A stretch of 44,729 nt of DNA from Bacteroidota bacterium (GCA_027490055.1 JAIXYV010000060.1:1-44729); one strand, 5' to 3'; counted from the first letter of the stretch, positions 1 to 8,948 are shown. Translations and numbers: made by a program. Notes: generated by a model from the letters alone, not told the origin.

Positions 1-2764
1 TATTAATCAAATTGAAGTTTTTAAATTGTGAAGATGAAAACACTGGTATGAATATCTCTAATGTTCTCTTGAACATATTTATCTGTATGCCTCCTGTTTG
101 GCAGAAATCAACCTTTAATCCCACGTTTGTATTATTCAGGCGACGCATGTATTGGTATACACCCAAATCAACATAGAATGACACTGGAATGACACCTGGA
201 AAATCAAATTCGTTGGTCAATGTTATCATCCATCTGTCGCTTGCTTCTATGTCAACTAAGTTTCTCAATCCTCCCCTGTTTAGTATTTGTCGCCCAAAAA
301 TAGATGTGTTAGTGTAACGTGTTTCATTTCTTCCCATTAATGCCTCTGAATAATTGTAATCACGATTTCCCGAATTTGAACTGATAAAAAATTTCTGATT
401 TTCGAATTCGCCTTTTCTATTTAAAAATATCCCAGCAAATAACTCCGATCTGACAAACTTCTTCTTCTTGTACTGATGCTTCAACACCAGATTCATCCAG
501 GTTTTTACATACTGTGATGATCCCGGATTAAACTTATTATTACCAGCATACTCAGCAGATAATTTAAATGCCATGCGGTTAATAGGATGCCCATTGTCTA
601 ATCCGTATTCAAGACGCGTATAATTATAAAAATAATCCTTGGAAAAATGCTGTTCTCCTAAATTACCAAAAGTATCTTTCTCAACTAAATAATGATTGTC
701 TCTCAAACCCGTATGCGTAAAGTTCAACAACAAATACTGCACTCTCGCATCGTTGCAATAAGGCTTATTTTTAAACCTGAATTTAATAAATGGCTGCAAT
801 CTATAATACTGGTTCATTTTCGAACTGGTAGTTAGTCCGAATACCTGCGACTGTATGCCAAGTTCCATCATGTCCAAGGCGCCATTAAGCTTTTTCTTAC
901 CACTTATTCTGGCATAACCATTCACATGTTTATTTTTAAATGAATATCCTGGCACTATCGTATAATCTATCGTTCTTTGATTCAGAATAGAATTATTAAT
1001 AGCCAGTACCGGATACAAACCATCATAAATATTATAGCCAGCAAATGGCGTAAGATTAACATGAAGATTCTTATTATATGATGGTAAATTGAATGGAAAA
1101 TACCAGCCTATAAAACCTTTCTTCTGTCCGTTGTTGTGATAGTTCTTCTCCATCATAAATCCACTCGGATTGGGATGAACCTGTGGTGTTTGTTTAATCA
1201 AACTGTCTAGTTTGCTGCTGCCTTTTACAGAATAAAAGCCTCTTTTTTCACGAACATCCATCTGATTGTTGTCGTTCAGTATATCATCAAAAAACCAGCT
1301 TAAATCCCTTCCAGAAGTCTTTTCAAAACTCTTTTGAATATCACCGGGCAAAGGATGCTTATACTTCCACTCATTGAAGTAATTTTGAAAACACTTCAGG
1401 AATACTGAATCTCCCAAAACCTGATTTAAATAGGCAAATGCCAATGGACCTTTTCCATACAAAATAACCCCGTAATTGCTGTAAGTATAAGATTCAGACG
1501 ACAAGGACAATGCTTGTGTTTTATGCTGTGAAGCAATGCCTTTATAGCCAATCAGAGAGGTGTGATTATTCACCCAATTTCTAAAAGTCATCCTGCCATA
1601 AAAATCCGGATCAGCTGTTATCTCTTTACATAAATATGGGTTGATATGATTTGTTACCCGCTTATCAAAATACGAATTAATGCTTTCATCCATCCAGGGA
1701 TAGGTCCGTTCATCACTCCCTAAAATACCGTAAAACCAATTATGACCGACTTCGTGCACAATGGTTTCGGCATCTAAATCTTTACAAATTGTGATTGTCG
1801 GATATTCCATGCCCTCTCCTGCTTTCAAATTACCCACCACCAGTTTGCAGGTTTTATAGGGGTAATTGCCCACTAATTTGCTGTATAAACGAACCGCTGA
1901 ATCTAAATACGCAAGTCCCGTAGAACTCTTAATATAGTCAAGTTTGTTGCCATATACTTCCAGCATCACTATACTTGAATCATTGAGTTTTATTGATTTC
2001 TTAACATGAACAAATTTCGAAGAAGCAAACCAGGCAAAATCATGGATATTAGATTCCGTAAATCTGTATGTTTTATAGCCAAGCGTGTCCTTAAATTCTA
2101 CCATATTACCTGTAGCTGCTACTGTCATGCTATCGGGAACAGAAATCCTCACATCGAAGGCACCATATTCGCTGTAAAATTCACCCTGGTCTAAATACGA
2201 CATTGGATGCCATCCATTGATATCGTATACCGCAGGCTTTGGATACCACTGGGTGATAGCAAAAAAAGCCTTGTTAGCAACCCCACCTCTAGAAATAAGT
2301 TCTGGCAATTTTACTGTAAAAGGTGTTTGTATTTTAATAGATTCCCCAGATTGCAGAGGACTGTTTAGTTTTAGTTTGATAATATCTTCATGACCAGGAA
2401 CATACTCCCATTTTAAACTGAGGCCTTTAGTGGTAAAATTTAACTGACTAATATGGCCGCGCTGACTTTCCTCAAAAAACTCAAACTCTATCTTGCCATT
2501 TTTGAGTTGTTGTCTGGCAAATGGTGTCGAGACATTCTTATAAGCATTAGGCCATACATGGAGATAAATTTCACTTAAACTGGAAGGCGAATTATTGAAA
2601 TAGCTCAGTTCTATTGCCCCTTCGAGCGTCTGATTGGCCGTGTTTAAAGTAACATCAATTACATAATTGACATTCTGTTGCCAAACTGCTTGATTAGTAA
2701 CTGTTTGTGCCGATACTTTTACTATTGATAAACAAAGTAAAATGGTGTTAAAAAATAATTTCAC
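1..2764 (-). CDS. M1-family (gluzincin) zinc metallopeptidase with long beta-rich C-terminal extension, 3' end outside window
   Basis: Predicted exported zinc aminopeptidase-like enzyme. The frame is open from the GTG at 2764 to the window edge (921 codons), so the C-terminus is missing. A signal peptide (KLFFNTILLCLSIVKVSAQ) follows the GTG. No ATG lies near, and the signal peptide fixes this start. Residues 318-321 GMEY match the M1 exopeptidase GxMEN motif. HEVGH at 337-341 with E360 (in WMDES) gives HExxH-x18-E, the M1 zinc site. The catalytic part seems to end near residue 520. The remaining roughly 400 residues are rich in alternating aromatic and polar stretches, as in an outer-membrane beta-barrel, which is inference only. 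The gene is divergent from the TPR gene, and its promoter box ends five bases before the start codon. Confidence 0.85.
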   Translation of the reverse strand, partial: MKLFFNTILLCLSIVKVSAQTVTNQAVWQQNVNYVIDVTLNTANQTLEGAIELSYFNNSPSSLSEIYLHVWPNAYKNVSTPFARQQLKNGKIEFEFFEESQRGHISQLNFTTKGLSLKWEYVPGHEDIIKLKLNSPLQSGESIKIQTPFTVKLPELISRGGVANKAFFAITQWYPKPAVYDINGWHPMSYLDQGEFYSEYGAFDVRISVPDSMTVAATGNMVEFKDTLGYKTYRFTESNIHDFAWFASSKFVHVKKSIKLNDSSIVMLEVYGNKLDYIKSSTGLAYLDSAVRLYSKLVGNYPYKTCKLVVGNLKAGEGMEYPTITICKDLDAETIVHEVGHNWFYGILGSDERTYPWMDESINSYFDKRVTNHINPYLCKEITADPDFYGRMTFRNWVNNHTSLIGYKGIASQHKTQALSLSSESYTYSNYGVILYGKGPLAFAYLNQVLGDSVFLKCFQNYFNEWKYKHPLPGDIQKSFEKTSGRDLSWFFDDILNDNNQMDVREKRGFYSVKGSSKLDSLIKQTPQVHPNPSGFMMEKNYHNNGQKKGFIGWYFPFNLPSYNKNLHVNLTPFAGYNIYDGLYPVLAINNSILNQRTIDYTIVPGYSFKNKHVNGYARISGKKKLNGALDMMELGIQSQVFGLTTSSKMNQYYRLQPFIKFRFKNKPYCNDARVQYLLLNFTHTGLRDNHYLVEKDTFGNLGEQHFSKDYFYNYTRLEYGLDNGHPINRMAFKLSAEYAGNNKFNPGSSQYVKTWMNLVLKHQYKKKKFVRSELFAGIFLNRKGEFENQKFFISSNSGNRDYNYSEALMGRNETRYTNTSIFGRQILNRGGLRNLVDIEASDRWMITLTNEFDFPGVIPVSFYVDLGVYQYMRRLNNTNVGLKVDFCQTGGIQINMFKRTLEIFIPVFSSSQFKNFNLIN

Positions 2765-2769
2765 TGATG

Positions 2770-2777
2770 CAAAAATA
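2770..2777 (-). promoter_or_regulatory. Bacteroidota -7 box TATTTTTG for the M1 peptidase gene
   Basis: Read on the minus strand this is TATTTTTG, an exact TAnnTTTG match. It ends five bases upstream of the GTG start, so the transcript would be leaderless or nearly so. Confidence 0.6.
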
Positions 2778-2791
2778 AGTTTTCTTTCTTT

Positions 2792-2799
2792 TATATTTG
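2792..2799 (+). promoter_or_regulatory. Bacteroidota -7 box TATATTTG for the TPR-comA-yqeY operon
   Basis: Exact TAnnTTTG match 57 bases before the ATG at 2857. It lies back to back with the opposing box of the M1 peptidase gene. Confidence 0.55.
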
Positions 2800-2856
2800 T
2801 GCAAGCGAAAGCAAAGTAAGTTGATAAAATTTGACCTTTTGCCCAATAAATAAAAT

Positions 2857-4308
2857 ATGTTTGACGATTTTGACGATAACGATTCTGCCGGTGAAGACTT
2901 CTTCAACAATGTCGACATAGATGAAACGCTTCAAAAGTTTGAGAAACTTAGCAGCGACCAGTCAGTATTCTTTTCAGAAGAAGAAATAGAAGCCTTGTCC
3001 TATCATTTTTTCATCAACAATGAACAGGATAATCAAATGGCCATCATTGAACATGGATTATACCTTTTTCCCAATAAAGTTGATTTCTTAGTTGAAAAGG
3101 CCTCCATCCTCTCCATGAAAAATGAGCACACAGCTGCGCTGGAAATCATCAGAATAGCCAAAACTAATGAGCCTTATAATTCTATCGTCCATAAAATGGA
3201 AGGTGAGATCTTAATAGATCTTGACCTGTTAGAAGATGCCGAAGAATCTTTCATACTTGCTATTGAGTTTTCAGAATTCGAAGACGATGAATTTGTGGTT
3301 GATATTTATGTCAATTACGCCCAGTTACTCAGTCAGAATTCACAATTAGATAAAGCCAATAAGTTGATTGAAAAAGCCATTAAGCGCTACCCCAACAACG
3401 AACAACTTTTCAATCAGCTGTCATTAAATTTTATATCCAACAGCCAATATGATAAGGCCATTGACTATCTTAAAAAACAAATAGATGCTGATCCATATGC
3501 CTACTTGAGCTGGTACCACTTAGGTCGCTTTTATGAACTAACCAATCAGCAGGACCTGGCACTGAGCGCCTACGAATATTCAGGCCTGGCCAACGCAGAT
3601 TCAAAAAATGCCTTCTTCAACATTGGGGGTATTTATGAAAGTCGCGGCGACTTCGATAAAGCGATTGAAAATTACAACAGCTGTATTAAGAATCAAGGCG
3701 ATTTATACCCATTTATTTGTATTGCAAGATGCTATCTGGCACTTGAAAATGGCGAAATGGCAAGACTCTACCTTAAGAAAGCTGCGAACCTCGAGCTTAT
3801 CTTGCCTGAGTACAACTATTTAATAGGCTATTCCTACCTGACAGATAAAACACCTTTGAAAGCATTACCATACTTTAAAAAAGTTTTTAAAGAGGACCAG
3901 GAAGACTTTACGGCTCTAAAAGGCATTTTTACCTGCTATGCAGAACTAGAATCAGATGCAGAGTTTGAAGAACTCTACGCTTCCCAAATGGACACCAATT
4001 ACGATTTGCTGATGATTAACTGGAAAGAAATGGCCAGTGTACTCTATCACAGCGAAGCTGATACTTTACTGGAACAGTTTTTACTTGAAGTAAAAGCCAA
4101 CAAAAGAATGGATAATGAACTGGAAGGCGCACTGATTTGTATCAAGTATGACCAGGAACCTTCGGAATCCAACAAGGATTCCATAATTTCGCGCCTAATT
4201 AATCAATTTGACGATACTCTGGAAAGCGTTAAACTTTTTTGTAATGAACTTTACGAAAATGACGAATTCAAAAAGCTAGTCAATATATACCAAACAGACA
4301 ATGAATAG
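2857..4308 (+). CDS. Tetratricopeptide-repeat protein
   Basis: 483-residue predicted cytoplasmic protein with no signal peptide or membrane segment. The N-terminus is very acidic (MFDDFDDNDSAGEDFF). From about residue 45 on, helix-turn-helix units with TPR-like spacing repeat, for example around NNEQLFNQLSLNF, DPYAYLSWYHLGRFYE and AFFNIGGIYESRGDFDKAIE. These suggest at least eight repeats, so a protein-binding scaffold is likely; the partner is unknown. The stop codon overlaps the start of the next gene by 8 bases, which implies translational coupling with the phosphosulfolactate synthase-like gene. The start at 2857 is the first ATG after the promoter box. Confidence 0.85.
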   Translation: MFDDFDDNDSAGEDFFNNVDIDETLQKFEKLSSDQSVFFSEEEIEALSYHFFINNEQDNQMAIIEHGLYLFPNKVDFLVEKASILSMKNEHTAALEIIRIAKTNEPYNSIVHKMEGEILIDLDLLEDAEESFILAIEFSEFEDDEFVVDIYVNYAQLLSQNSQLDKANKLIEKAIKRYPNNEQLFNQLSLNFISNSQYDKAIDYLKKQIDADPYAYLSWYHLGRFYELTNQQDLALSAYEYSGLANADSKNAFFNIGGIYESRGDFDKAIENYNSCIKNQGDLYPFICIARCYLALENGEMARLYLKKAANLELILPEYNYLIGYSYLTDKTPLKALPYFKKVFKEDQEDFTALKGIFTCYAELESDAEFEELYASQMDTNYDLLMINWKEMASVLYHSEADTLLEQFLLEVKANKRMDNELEGALICIKYDQEPSESNKDSIISRLINQFDDTLESVKLFCNELYENDEFKKLVNIYQTDNE

Positions 4309-5086
4309 TGAAATATTTAAACTGACACAACTACCTGAACGCTCAGTGCAGCCTAGAGAAAGCGGACTGACAATGGTAATGGACAAAGGACTCAGCATCC
4401 GCGAATCCCTTGATTTGATTGAACACGGAAGTCACCTTATCGACCTGCTAAAACTGGGTTTCGGAACTGCCTATGTTACACCAAAACTAAAAGAAAAAAT
4501 CGGTCACTACAAAAAAGCTGGTTTCAAAGTATACTTCGGTGGTACCCTTTTCGAAGCCTATGCCATCAGAAACCAGTTCGACGATTACAGAAGAGTAATG
4601 GATTACTACGGCGTTGAACACGTTGAAGTAAGCGATGGTTCTATGGAAATAGAACATGATAAGAAATGTGAATTTATCCGCACATTATCTAAAGACTATA
4701 CGGTTATATCTGAAGTTGGATCTAAAGATGCCGAAAAAATTATCCCGCCATATGAGTGGATTGAAATGATGGAGAAAGAACTTGAAGCTGGCGTTTGGAA
4801 AGTAATTGCAGAAGCCAGAGAAAGTGGCACTGTTGGTGTTTTCAGAGGTACCGGAGAAGTTCGTTCAGGTTTAGTAGCCGAAATAATCCGCAAAATCCCT
4901 CAGGATAAAATTATCTGGGAAGCACCTCTTAAATCTCAACAAGTTTGGTTCATCAAATTGTATGGCGCCAATGTTAACTTAGGAAATATTGCCCCTAATG
5001 AACTTATCGCTCTTGAAACCCTTCGTCTCGGCCTCAGAGGAGATAGCTTCGATTTTTACCTTAATAAAGAAAACCCTTCCCACTAA
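4301..5086 (+). CDS. comA: Phosphosulfolactate synthase family protein (ComA-like)
   Basis: 261 residues. ComA adds sulfite to phosphoenolpyruvate to give (2R)-phospho-3-sulfolactate, the first step of one coenzyme M route in methanogens. Family hallmarks are visible in order: LPER near residue 12, PRESGLTMVMDKGL, IDLLKLGFGTAYV, YFGGTLFEAY, VEVSDGSMEIEHD, SEVGSKD, EARESGTVGVFRG and WEAPLKSQQ. Length fits the family. The gene starts inside the upstream TPR gene (8-base overlap) and is followed after three bases by yqeY. No comB, comC, comD/E or other coenzyme M gene is present in the window. In Bacteroidota the product is therefore more likely a C3 sulfonate for another use, possibly sulfonolipids. 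That last step is inference. Confidence 0.85.
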   Translation: MNSEIFKLTQLPERSVQPRESGLTMVMDKGLSIRESLDLIEHGSHLIDLLKLGFGTAYVTPKLKEKIGHYKKAGFKVYFGGTLFEAYAIRNQFDDYRRVMDYYGVEHVEVSDGSMEIEHDKKCEFIRTLSKDYTVISEVGSKDAEKIIPPYEWIEMMEKELEAGVWKVIAEARESGTVGVFRGTGEVRSGLVAEIIRKIPQDKIIWEAPLKSQQVWFIKLYGANVNLGNIAPNELIALETLRLGLRGDSFDFYLNKENPSH

Positions 5087-5089
5087 ATC

Positions 5090-5536
5090 ATGTTAGTTGA
5101 ACAAATTAATAAAGACCTTATCGACGCTATGAAAGCGAAAGATGAGGCCAAACTTAGAGCAATAAGAGCCATCAAATCGGCATTCCTCCTTGCAGGTACT
5201 GAGACAGGCTCTAAAGATATTACCGATGAAATCGCTATGAAAGCTATGCAAAAGATGGCTAAACAGCGCAAAGACAGCATTGATATTTTTGTTAAAGAAA
5301 ACCGTCAGGACCTGGCTCAAAAGGAACAAGAAGAACTTGCTATTATTCAGTCATACCTGCCTCAGGAACTTAGCAAAGAAGAAATACTCGCTACCCTGAA
5401 ACCAATCGTTGAACAATCTGGCGCTACAAGCATGAAAGAAATCGGCAAAGTAATGCCCCTGGCCATGAAAGCTATGGCCGGAAAGGCAGATGGTAAAGCG
5501 ATTAATGAAGCTCTGAGAGAACTTTTACCTAATTAA
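5090..5536 (+). CDS. yqeY: GatB/YqeY domain protein
   Basis: 148-residue cytoplasmic protein matching the stand-alone YqeY family, which resembles the C-terminal tRNA-binding domain of amidotransferase subunit GatB. Recognisable segments are MLVEQINKDLIDAMKAKDE at the N-terminus, the middle IIQSYLPQELSKEEI, and GKVMPLAMKAMAGKADGKAI near the C-terminus. It is fully helical in character and of usual length. The ATG lies three bases after the ComA-like stop, so it is the last gene of the TPR-comA-yqeY operon. The family has a proposed link to tRNA amidation but no firmly established role. Confidence 0.9.
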   Translation: MLVEQINKDLIDAMKAKDEAKLRAIRAIKSAFLLAGTETGSKDITDEIAMKAMQKMAKQRKDSIDIFVKENRQDLAQKEQEELAIIQSYLPQELSKEEILATLKPIVEQSGATSMKEIGKVMPLAMKAMAGKADGKAINEALRELLPN

Positions 5537-5575
5537 TATCAGTCGCCTTAATTGGTGATTGTATTAATTTTATAG

Positions 5576-5583
5576 TACTTTTG
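5576..5583 (+). promoter_or_regulatory. Bacteroidota promoter (TTG-N21-TACTTTTG)
   Basis: TACTTTTG at 5576-5583 matches TAnnTTTG. A TTG at 5552-5554 sits 21 bases upstream, as expected for the -33 element. The lipoprotein ATG follows 23 bases after the box. Confidence 0.65.
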
Positions 5584-5606
5584 CAGTTCAAAATAGTATT
5601 ATTTTT

Positions 5607-6140
5607 ATGAAAAACACACTCAACACTTTACTAATCACAGTATTATCTTCTTTCGTTTTCATGGGCGGATGCTTGTCAAAGTACACTTCCGTTAACTTTG
5701 ATTACCCAACCGAAGGTAGTATTCAAACTTCAGCTATCACTTCAACAGGTACACAAACCTTTGGTGAAACGGTATTAACATCTGGCCTAAAAGCTGAATT
5801 AGAAAAAAACAACACTTCACTAGATTTATTAGATGAGTTGAAATTAAAATCAGCTACAATCACTATTGAAAATGACTCTTTAGCCAATTTTGATAATGTA
5901 GAAATGCTTGAATTATGGTTAGCTGCTGACGGCATGCCAGAAGTTCTAATCGCTACTAAAAATCCAGTTGCCAATGGTGTCAACACCATCGCTTTAGATG
6001 TTAATTCAACTGAAAACCTGGCTAACTATATCAAAGCAACTTCTTTTACTTACAAAGTGAAAGGTACTAACTCTGGACCATTAGCTGCAATGTCTTTAAA
6101 AGCTTCAGTGGTATGGACCATCAAAGCAAGTGCTAAATAA
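5607..6140 (+). CDS. Putative lipoprotein of unknown function
   Basis: 177 residues. A type II signal peptide (LLITVLSSFVFMGGC) has its lipobox cysteine at residue 22, so the protein is expected to be lipid-anchored. The mature part is a beta-rich, Ser/Thr-rich domain: ATITIENDSLANFDNVEMLELWL followed by a closing strand region ending SLKASVVWTIKASAK. I do not recognise the family. The gene stands alone, with its own well-matched promoter and an intrinsic terminator directly behind it. Frequent TTA, GCT and ACT codons give it a look unlike its neighbours and may reflect strong expression. Function cannot be assigned. Confidence 0.8.
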   Translation: MKNTLNTLLITVLSSFVFMGGCLSKYTSVNFDYPTEGSIQTSAITSTGTQTFGETVLTSGLKAELEKNNTSLDLLDELKLKSATITIENDSLANFDNVEMLELWLAADGMPEVLIATKNPVANGVNTIALDVNSTENLANYIKATSFTYKVKGTNSGPLAAMSLKASVVWTIKASAK

Positions 6141-6160
6141 GATTTTATAAAATTCATTTT

Positions 6161-6187
6161 AAAGCCTCCGAAAGGGGGCTTTTTTAT
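6161..6187 (+). terminator. Intrinsic terminator after the 5607-6140 lipoprotein gene
   Basis: AAAGCCTCC pairs with GGGGGCTTT around a GAAA tetraloop, followed by a T run. It sits between convergent genes and reaches the stop codon of the PAP2 gene at 6187. Confidence 0.85.
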
Positions 6188-6930
6188 TACTTCAAGTGCA
6201 TAAGGTGCATCAGCCACGAACTGCCTAGTCCGGCCAGATAACCCACTATCACATCTGTAGGATAGTGCTTGCCGGCTTTCACTCTTAAATACCCCTCAAG
6301 AGCAGGTAAAACAAATGCCGCACTCCAGATATATGGATTAGCCTTACTGTCTTTATAATATGTACTATGAGCAAAGGCAAAACTAAAACAGGTTGCAGAC
6401 ACCGTAGTGGTATGTGCAGAAAAGAAAGACATTCTGGCATCAGGCTTAAGTTTGTTTTCTAAATCAACTGAGGCATTATATGTATACGGACGATTGCGCT
6501 TACTGAATTTGGCTAAATTGGCAATCGACTGTGACAATAAAAAACTCTGTATAGTAACATTAGCAATTGGCAAAAAATCAGAACGACTGCCTTTATTAAA
6601 AGCAAAATAAGCTGGCAATAACATTGATCCTGCCGCCAGATAATCGCTGGCCCTGGCAATCTTTGGATTCCATTGTGAACAGGCATAACGATCAAAACGA
6701 TTGATGTCTGCGCTATTTAATACGTTTATCTGTGCTACTGTTAATGGTGTTACTTTCTCCTGAAAGTATAATGCACCTCCTAAAACCAGAGCGCTACCGC
6801 CCATTAATGGCAAGTCTTTCGAAGGCTTGTATGTATACGAATACTGAGCCTGAGCAACTGAAAAGCATAAAAAAAAGCTGAGACAAAGGCTCAACTTTCT
6901 TAATGTTGTATTACGACAGTTTGATAGCAT
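6187..6930 (-). CDS. PAP2-superfamily phosphatase
   Basis: 247-residue membrane-associated phosphatase of the type acting on lipid phosphates or pyrophosphates; the substrate is unknown. The acid-phosphatase signature is split over three motifs: K141...R147-P148 (spacing one shorter than the usual Kx6RP), S171-A-H173 in place of the common SGH, and R216-x5-H222-x3-D226. The N-terminus has a hydrophobic signal-like stretch (LSLCLSFFLCFSVAQAQ). I chose the ATG at 6930 because it lies seven bases after the iscA stop and directly precedes this signal. The longer reading to 7011 would run inside iscA. It is the last gene of the isc operon, an association that may only be transcriptional. Confidence 0.85.
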   Translation of the reverse strand: MLSNCRNTTLRKLSLCLSFFLCFSVAQAQYSYTYKPSKDLPLMGGSALVLGGALYFQEKVTPLTVAQINVLNSADINRFDRYACSQWNPKIARASDYLAAGSMLLPAYFAFNKGSRSDFLPIANVTIQSFLLSQSIANLAKFSKRNRPYTYNASVDLENKLKPDARMSFFSAHTTTVSATCFSFAFAHSTYYKDSKANPYIWSAAFVLPALEGYLRVKAGKHYPTDVIVGYLAGLGSSWLMHLMHLK

Positions 6931-6937
6931 GCTGCAA

Positions 6938-7273
6938 TTATACAGCAAAACTTTCACCGCAGCCGCATGTGCGCTTAGCGTTCGGATTGATAAAGTTAAA
7001 ACCTTTACCATTTAGACCGTCCGTAAAATCCAGTTCTGTGCCAGCCAGATAAAGGTAGCTTTTTAAATCGCAAACGATTTTAACATCGTCAACTACAAAT
7101 TCCTGATCAGACTCTTTCATTTCATTGTCAAAATCCAGATCATAACTCAAACCACTGCATCCGCCACCTTTTACTGAAACCCTAACAAAATAATCAGGGC
7201 CCATTTTTTCTTCGCTCATCAATTGATGAACTTTAACTTTTGCATTATCTGTTATACTGATTCCTGCAGACAT
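6938..7273 (-). CDS. iscA: Iron-sulfur cluster assembly protein IscA (HesB/A-type carrier)
   Basis: 111-residue A-type carrier that receives an Fe-S cluster from IscU and passes it to target apoproteins. The three ligand cysteines are present: C39 in GGGCSG, and C103 and C105 in the C-terminal CGCGESF motif. Length is normal. It starts two bases after the iscU stop, so the pair is probably translationally coupled. A PAP2 phosphatase gene follows seven bases later. Confidence 0.95.
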   Translation of the reverse strand: MSAGISITDNAKVKVHQLMSEEKMGPDYFVRVSVKGGGCSGLSYDLDFDNEMKESDQEFVVDDVKIVCDLKSYLYLAGTELDFTDGLNGKGFNFINPNAKRTCGCGESFAV

Positions 7274-7275
7274 AA

Positions 7276-7692
7276 TTAATAGTGTTTTTTATCGTCTTCT
7301 ATTGGTTCTAAACCGTTTTTAACACGGTAGTCGTTGATAGCAGATTTAATAGCATCCTCAGCTAATACACTGCAGTGAATTTTCACTGGTGGTAAAGCCA
7401 ATTCCTCTACGATATCCATATTGTCTATCTTCAATGCATCATTGACACTTTTACCTTTCAACCATTCTGTTGCCAGACTGGATGAAGCGATTGCGCTACC
7501 ACAACCGAAAGTTTTGAATTTTGCATCTTTAATGATACCTGTTACTTCGTCTACTTCAATTTGTAAACGCATTACATCCCCGCACTCAGGAGCGCCTACT
7601 AGGCCTGTTCCTACCTGCTTGCTGCTTTTATCCAATGTACCGATGTTTCTCGGATTGGTATAATGGTCTATTACTTTCTCTGAATATGCCAT
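7276..7692 (-). CDS. iscU: Fe-S cluster assembly scaffold IscU
   Basis: 138-residue scaffold on which sulfur from IscS and iron are assembled into a [2Fe-2S] cluster. Conserved ligands are C37 and D39 (GAPECGDVM), C64 (FGCGSAIASSS) and H106-C107 (KIHCSVLAE). The LPPVK motif at 100-104, recognised by the HscA chaperone in proteobacteria, is intact although no hscA or hscB gene is in the window. It lies 14 bases after iscS and two bases before iscA. Confidence 0.96.
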   Translation of the reverse strand: MAYSEKVIDHYTNPRNIGTLDKSSKQVGTGLVGAPECGDVMRLQIEVDEVTGIIKDAKFKTFGCGSAIASSSLATEWLKGKSVNDALKIDNMDIVEELALPPVKIHCSVLAEDAIKSAINDYRVKNGLEPIEDDKKHY

Positions 7693-7706
7693 ACTATTTT
7701 TTTATT

Positions 7707-8921
7707 TTAATGTTCTTGCCAAACGATTGTTTTTAAATCTATGCCCTCTTTGAACATCTCCCAAAGCGGACTCATATCACGCAGTTTTGTTACTGCTTCT
7801 TTTACGTGGTTAATTGCGAAGTCTACCTCTTCATCGGTGGTGAATCTGCTTAAACCAAATCTTAGTGAGGAATGCGCCAGTTCGTCGTCGAGACCTAAGG
7901 CCTTCAACACATAACTTGGCTCCAGACTGGCACTGGTACACGCCGATCCGGATGATACAGCAATGTCTTTTACTCCCATGATCAAGCCTTCTCCCTCTAC
8001 ATATTTGAAGGACATATTGCTGACATGTGGTAAACGATGTTCTGTGTTACCGTTAATATAAGATTCTTCCAGAACTAATAAAGATTGCTCTAATCTGTCA
8101 CGCATCTTTGAAATACGCGCTGTATCCTCTGCCATTTCCAAACGGCATAGCTCACATGCTTTTCCTAAACCGACAATGCCTGGTACATTTAGAGTACCGC
8201 TTCTCATACCGCGCTCGTGTCCGCCGCCATCCATCTGAGCTGTAACTTTAATTCTTGGATTTTTTCTTCTTACATAAAGTACTCCAACACCTTTCGGACC
8301 GTACATTTTATGACCTGAAAAACTCATTAAATCGATACCATCTGCAATAACATCTACAGGTATTTTACCAACAGCCTGAGTAGCGTCTGTGTGAAATAAC
8401 ACACCCTTACTTTTACATAGTTGAGCAATTTCTCTGATTGGCTGAATCACACCGATTTCATTGTTAGCATACATGATGCTTGCAAGAACGGTATTAGGCT
8501 TTATAGCTGCTTCAACTTGCTCAATAGTAATTAAACCATCTTCTCTTGCTTTCAAGTACGTTACTTCCGCACCTGCTTTCTCGATATGCTTTAAAGTATC
8601 CAGAACCGCTTTGTGCTCAGTTTCAACTGTTATAAAATGATTGCCTTTTGCAGCATACATTTCAAACACACCTTTAATTGCTAAGTTATTTGATTCAGTT
8701 GCACCACTGGTGATAATAATCTCCTTGGCATCAGCATTGATCAATGCCGCCATCTGCTCTCTGGCATAGTCTACCGCCTCTTCTGCTTTCCAGCCAAATG
8801 AGTGATTTCTACTGGCAGCATTACCAAAATTATCGGTAAAATAAGGCAACATTGCTTCCAGAACTCTAGGATCCATCGGAGTGGTTGCATTATTATCCAG
8901 ATATATAGGTAGTTTTAACAT
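7707..8921 (-). CDS. iscS: Cysteine desulfurase IscS
   Basis: 404-residue PLP enzyme that converts cysteine to alanine and holds the sulfur as a persulfide for IscU and other acceptors. The PLP lysine is K205 ([12 protein letters not shown]) and the persulfide cysteine is C328 ([15 protein letters not shown]). The N-terminal [14 protein letters not shown] is typical of class I IscS. It leads the operon iscS-iscU-iscA-PAP2. There is no iscR, hscB, hscA or fdx beside it, so control by an adjacent Rrf2 regulator is not seen. A TATTTTTG promoter box lies 27 bases upstream of the ATG. Confidence 0.96.
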   Translation of the reverse strand: MLKLPIYLDNNATTPMDPRVLEAMLPYFTDNFGNAASRNHSFGWKAEEAVDYAREQMAALINADAKEIIITSGATESNNLAIKGVFEMYAAKGNHFITVETEHKAVLDTLKHIEKAGAEVTYLKAREDGLITIEQVEAAIKPNTVLASIMYANNEIGVIQPIREIAQLCKSKGVLFHTDATQAVGKIPVDVIADGIDLMSFSGHKMYGPKGVGVLYVRRKNPRIKVTAQMDGGGHERGMRSGTLNVPGIVGLGKACELCRLEMAEDTARISKMRDRLEQSLLVLEESYINGNTEHRLPHVSNMSFKYVEGEGLIMGVKDIAVSSGSACTSASLEPSYVLKALGLDDELAHSSLRFGLSRFTTDEEVDFAINHVKEAVTKLRDMSPLWEMFKEGIDLKTIVWQEH

Positions 8922-8948
8922 AATTCTTATTTAGACTAATTCTAAGCG

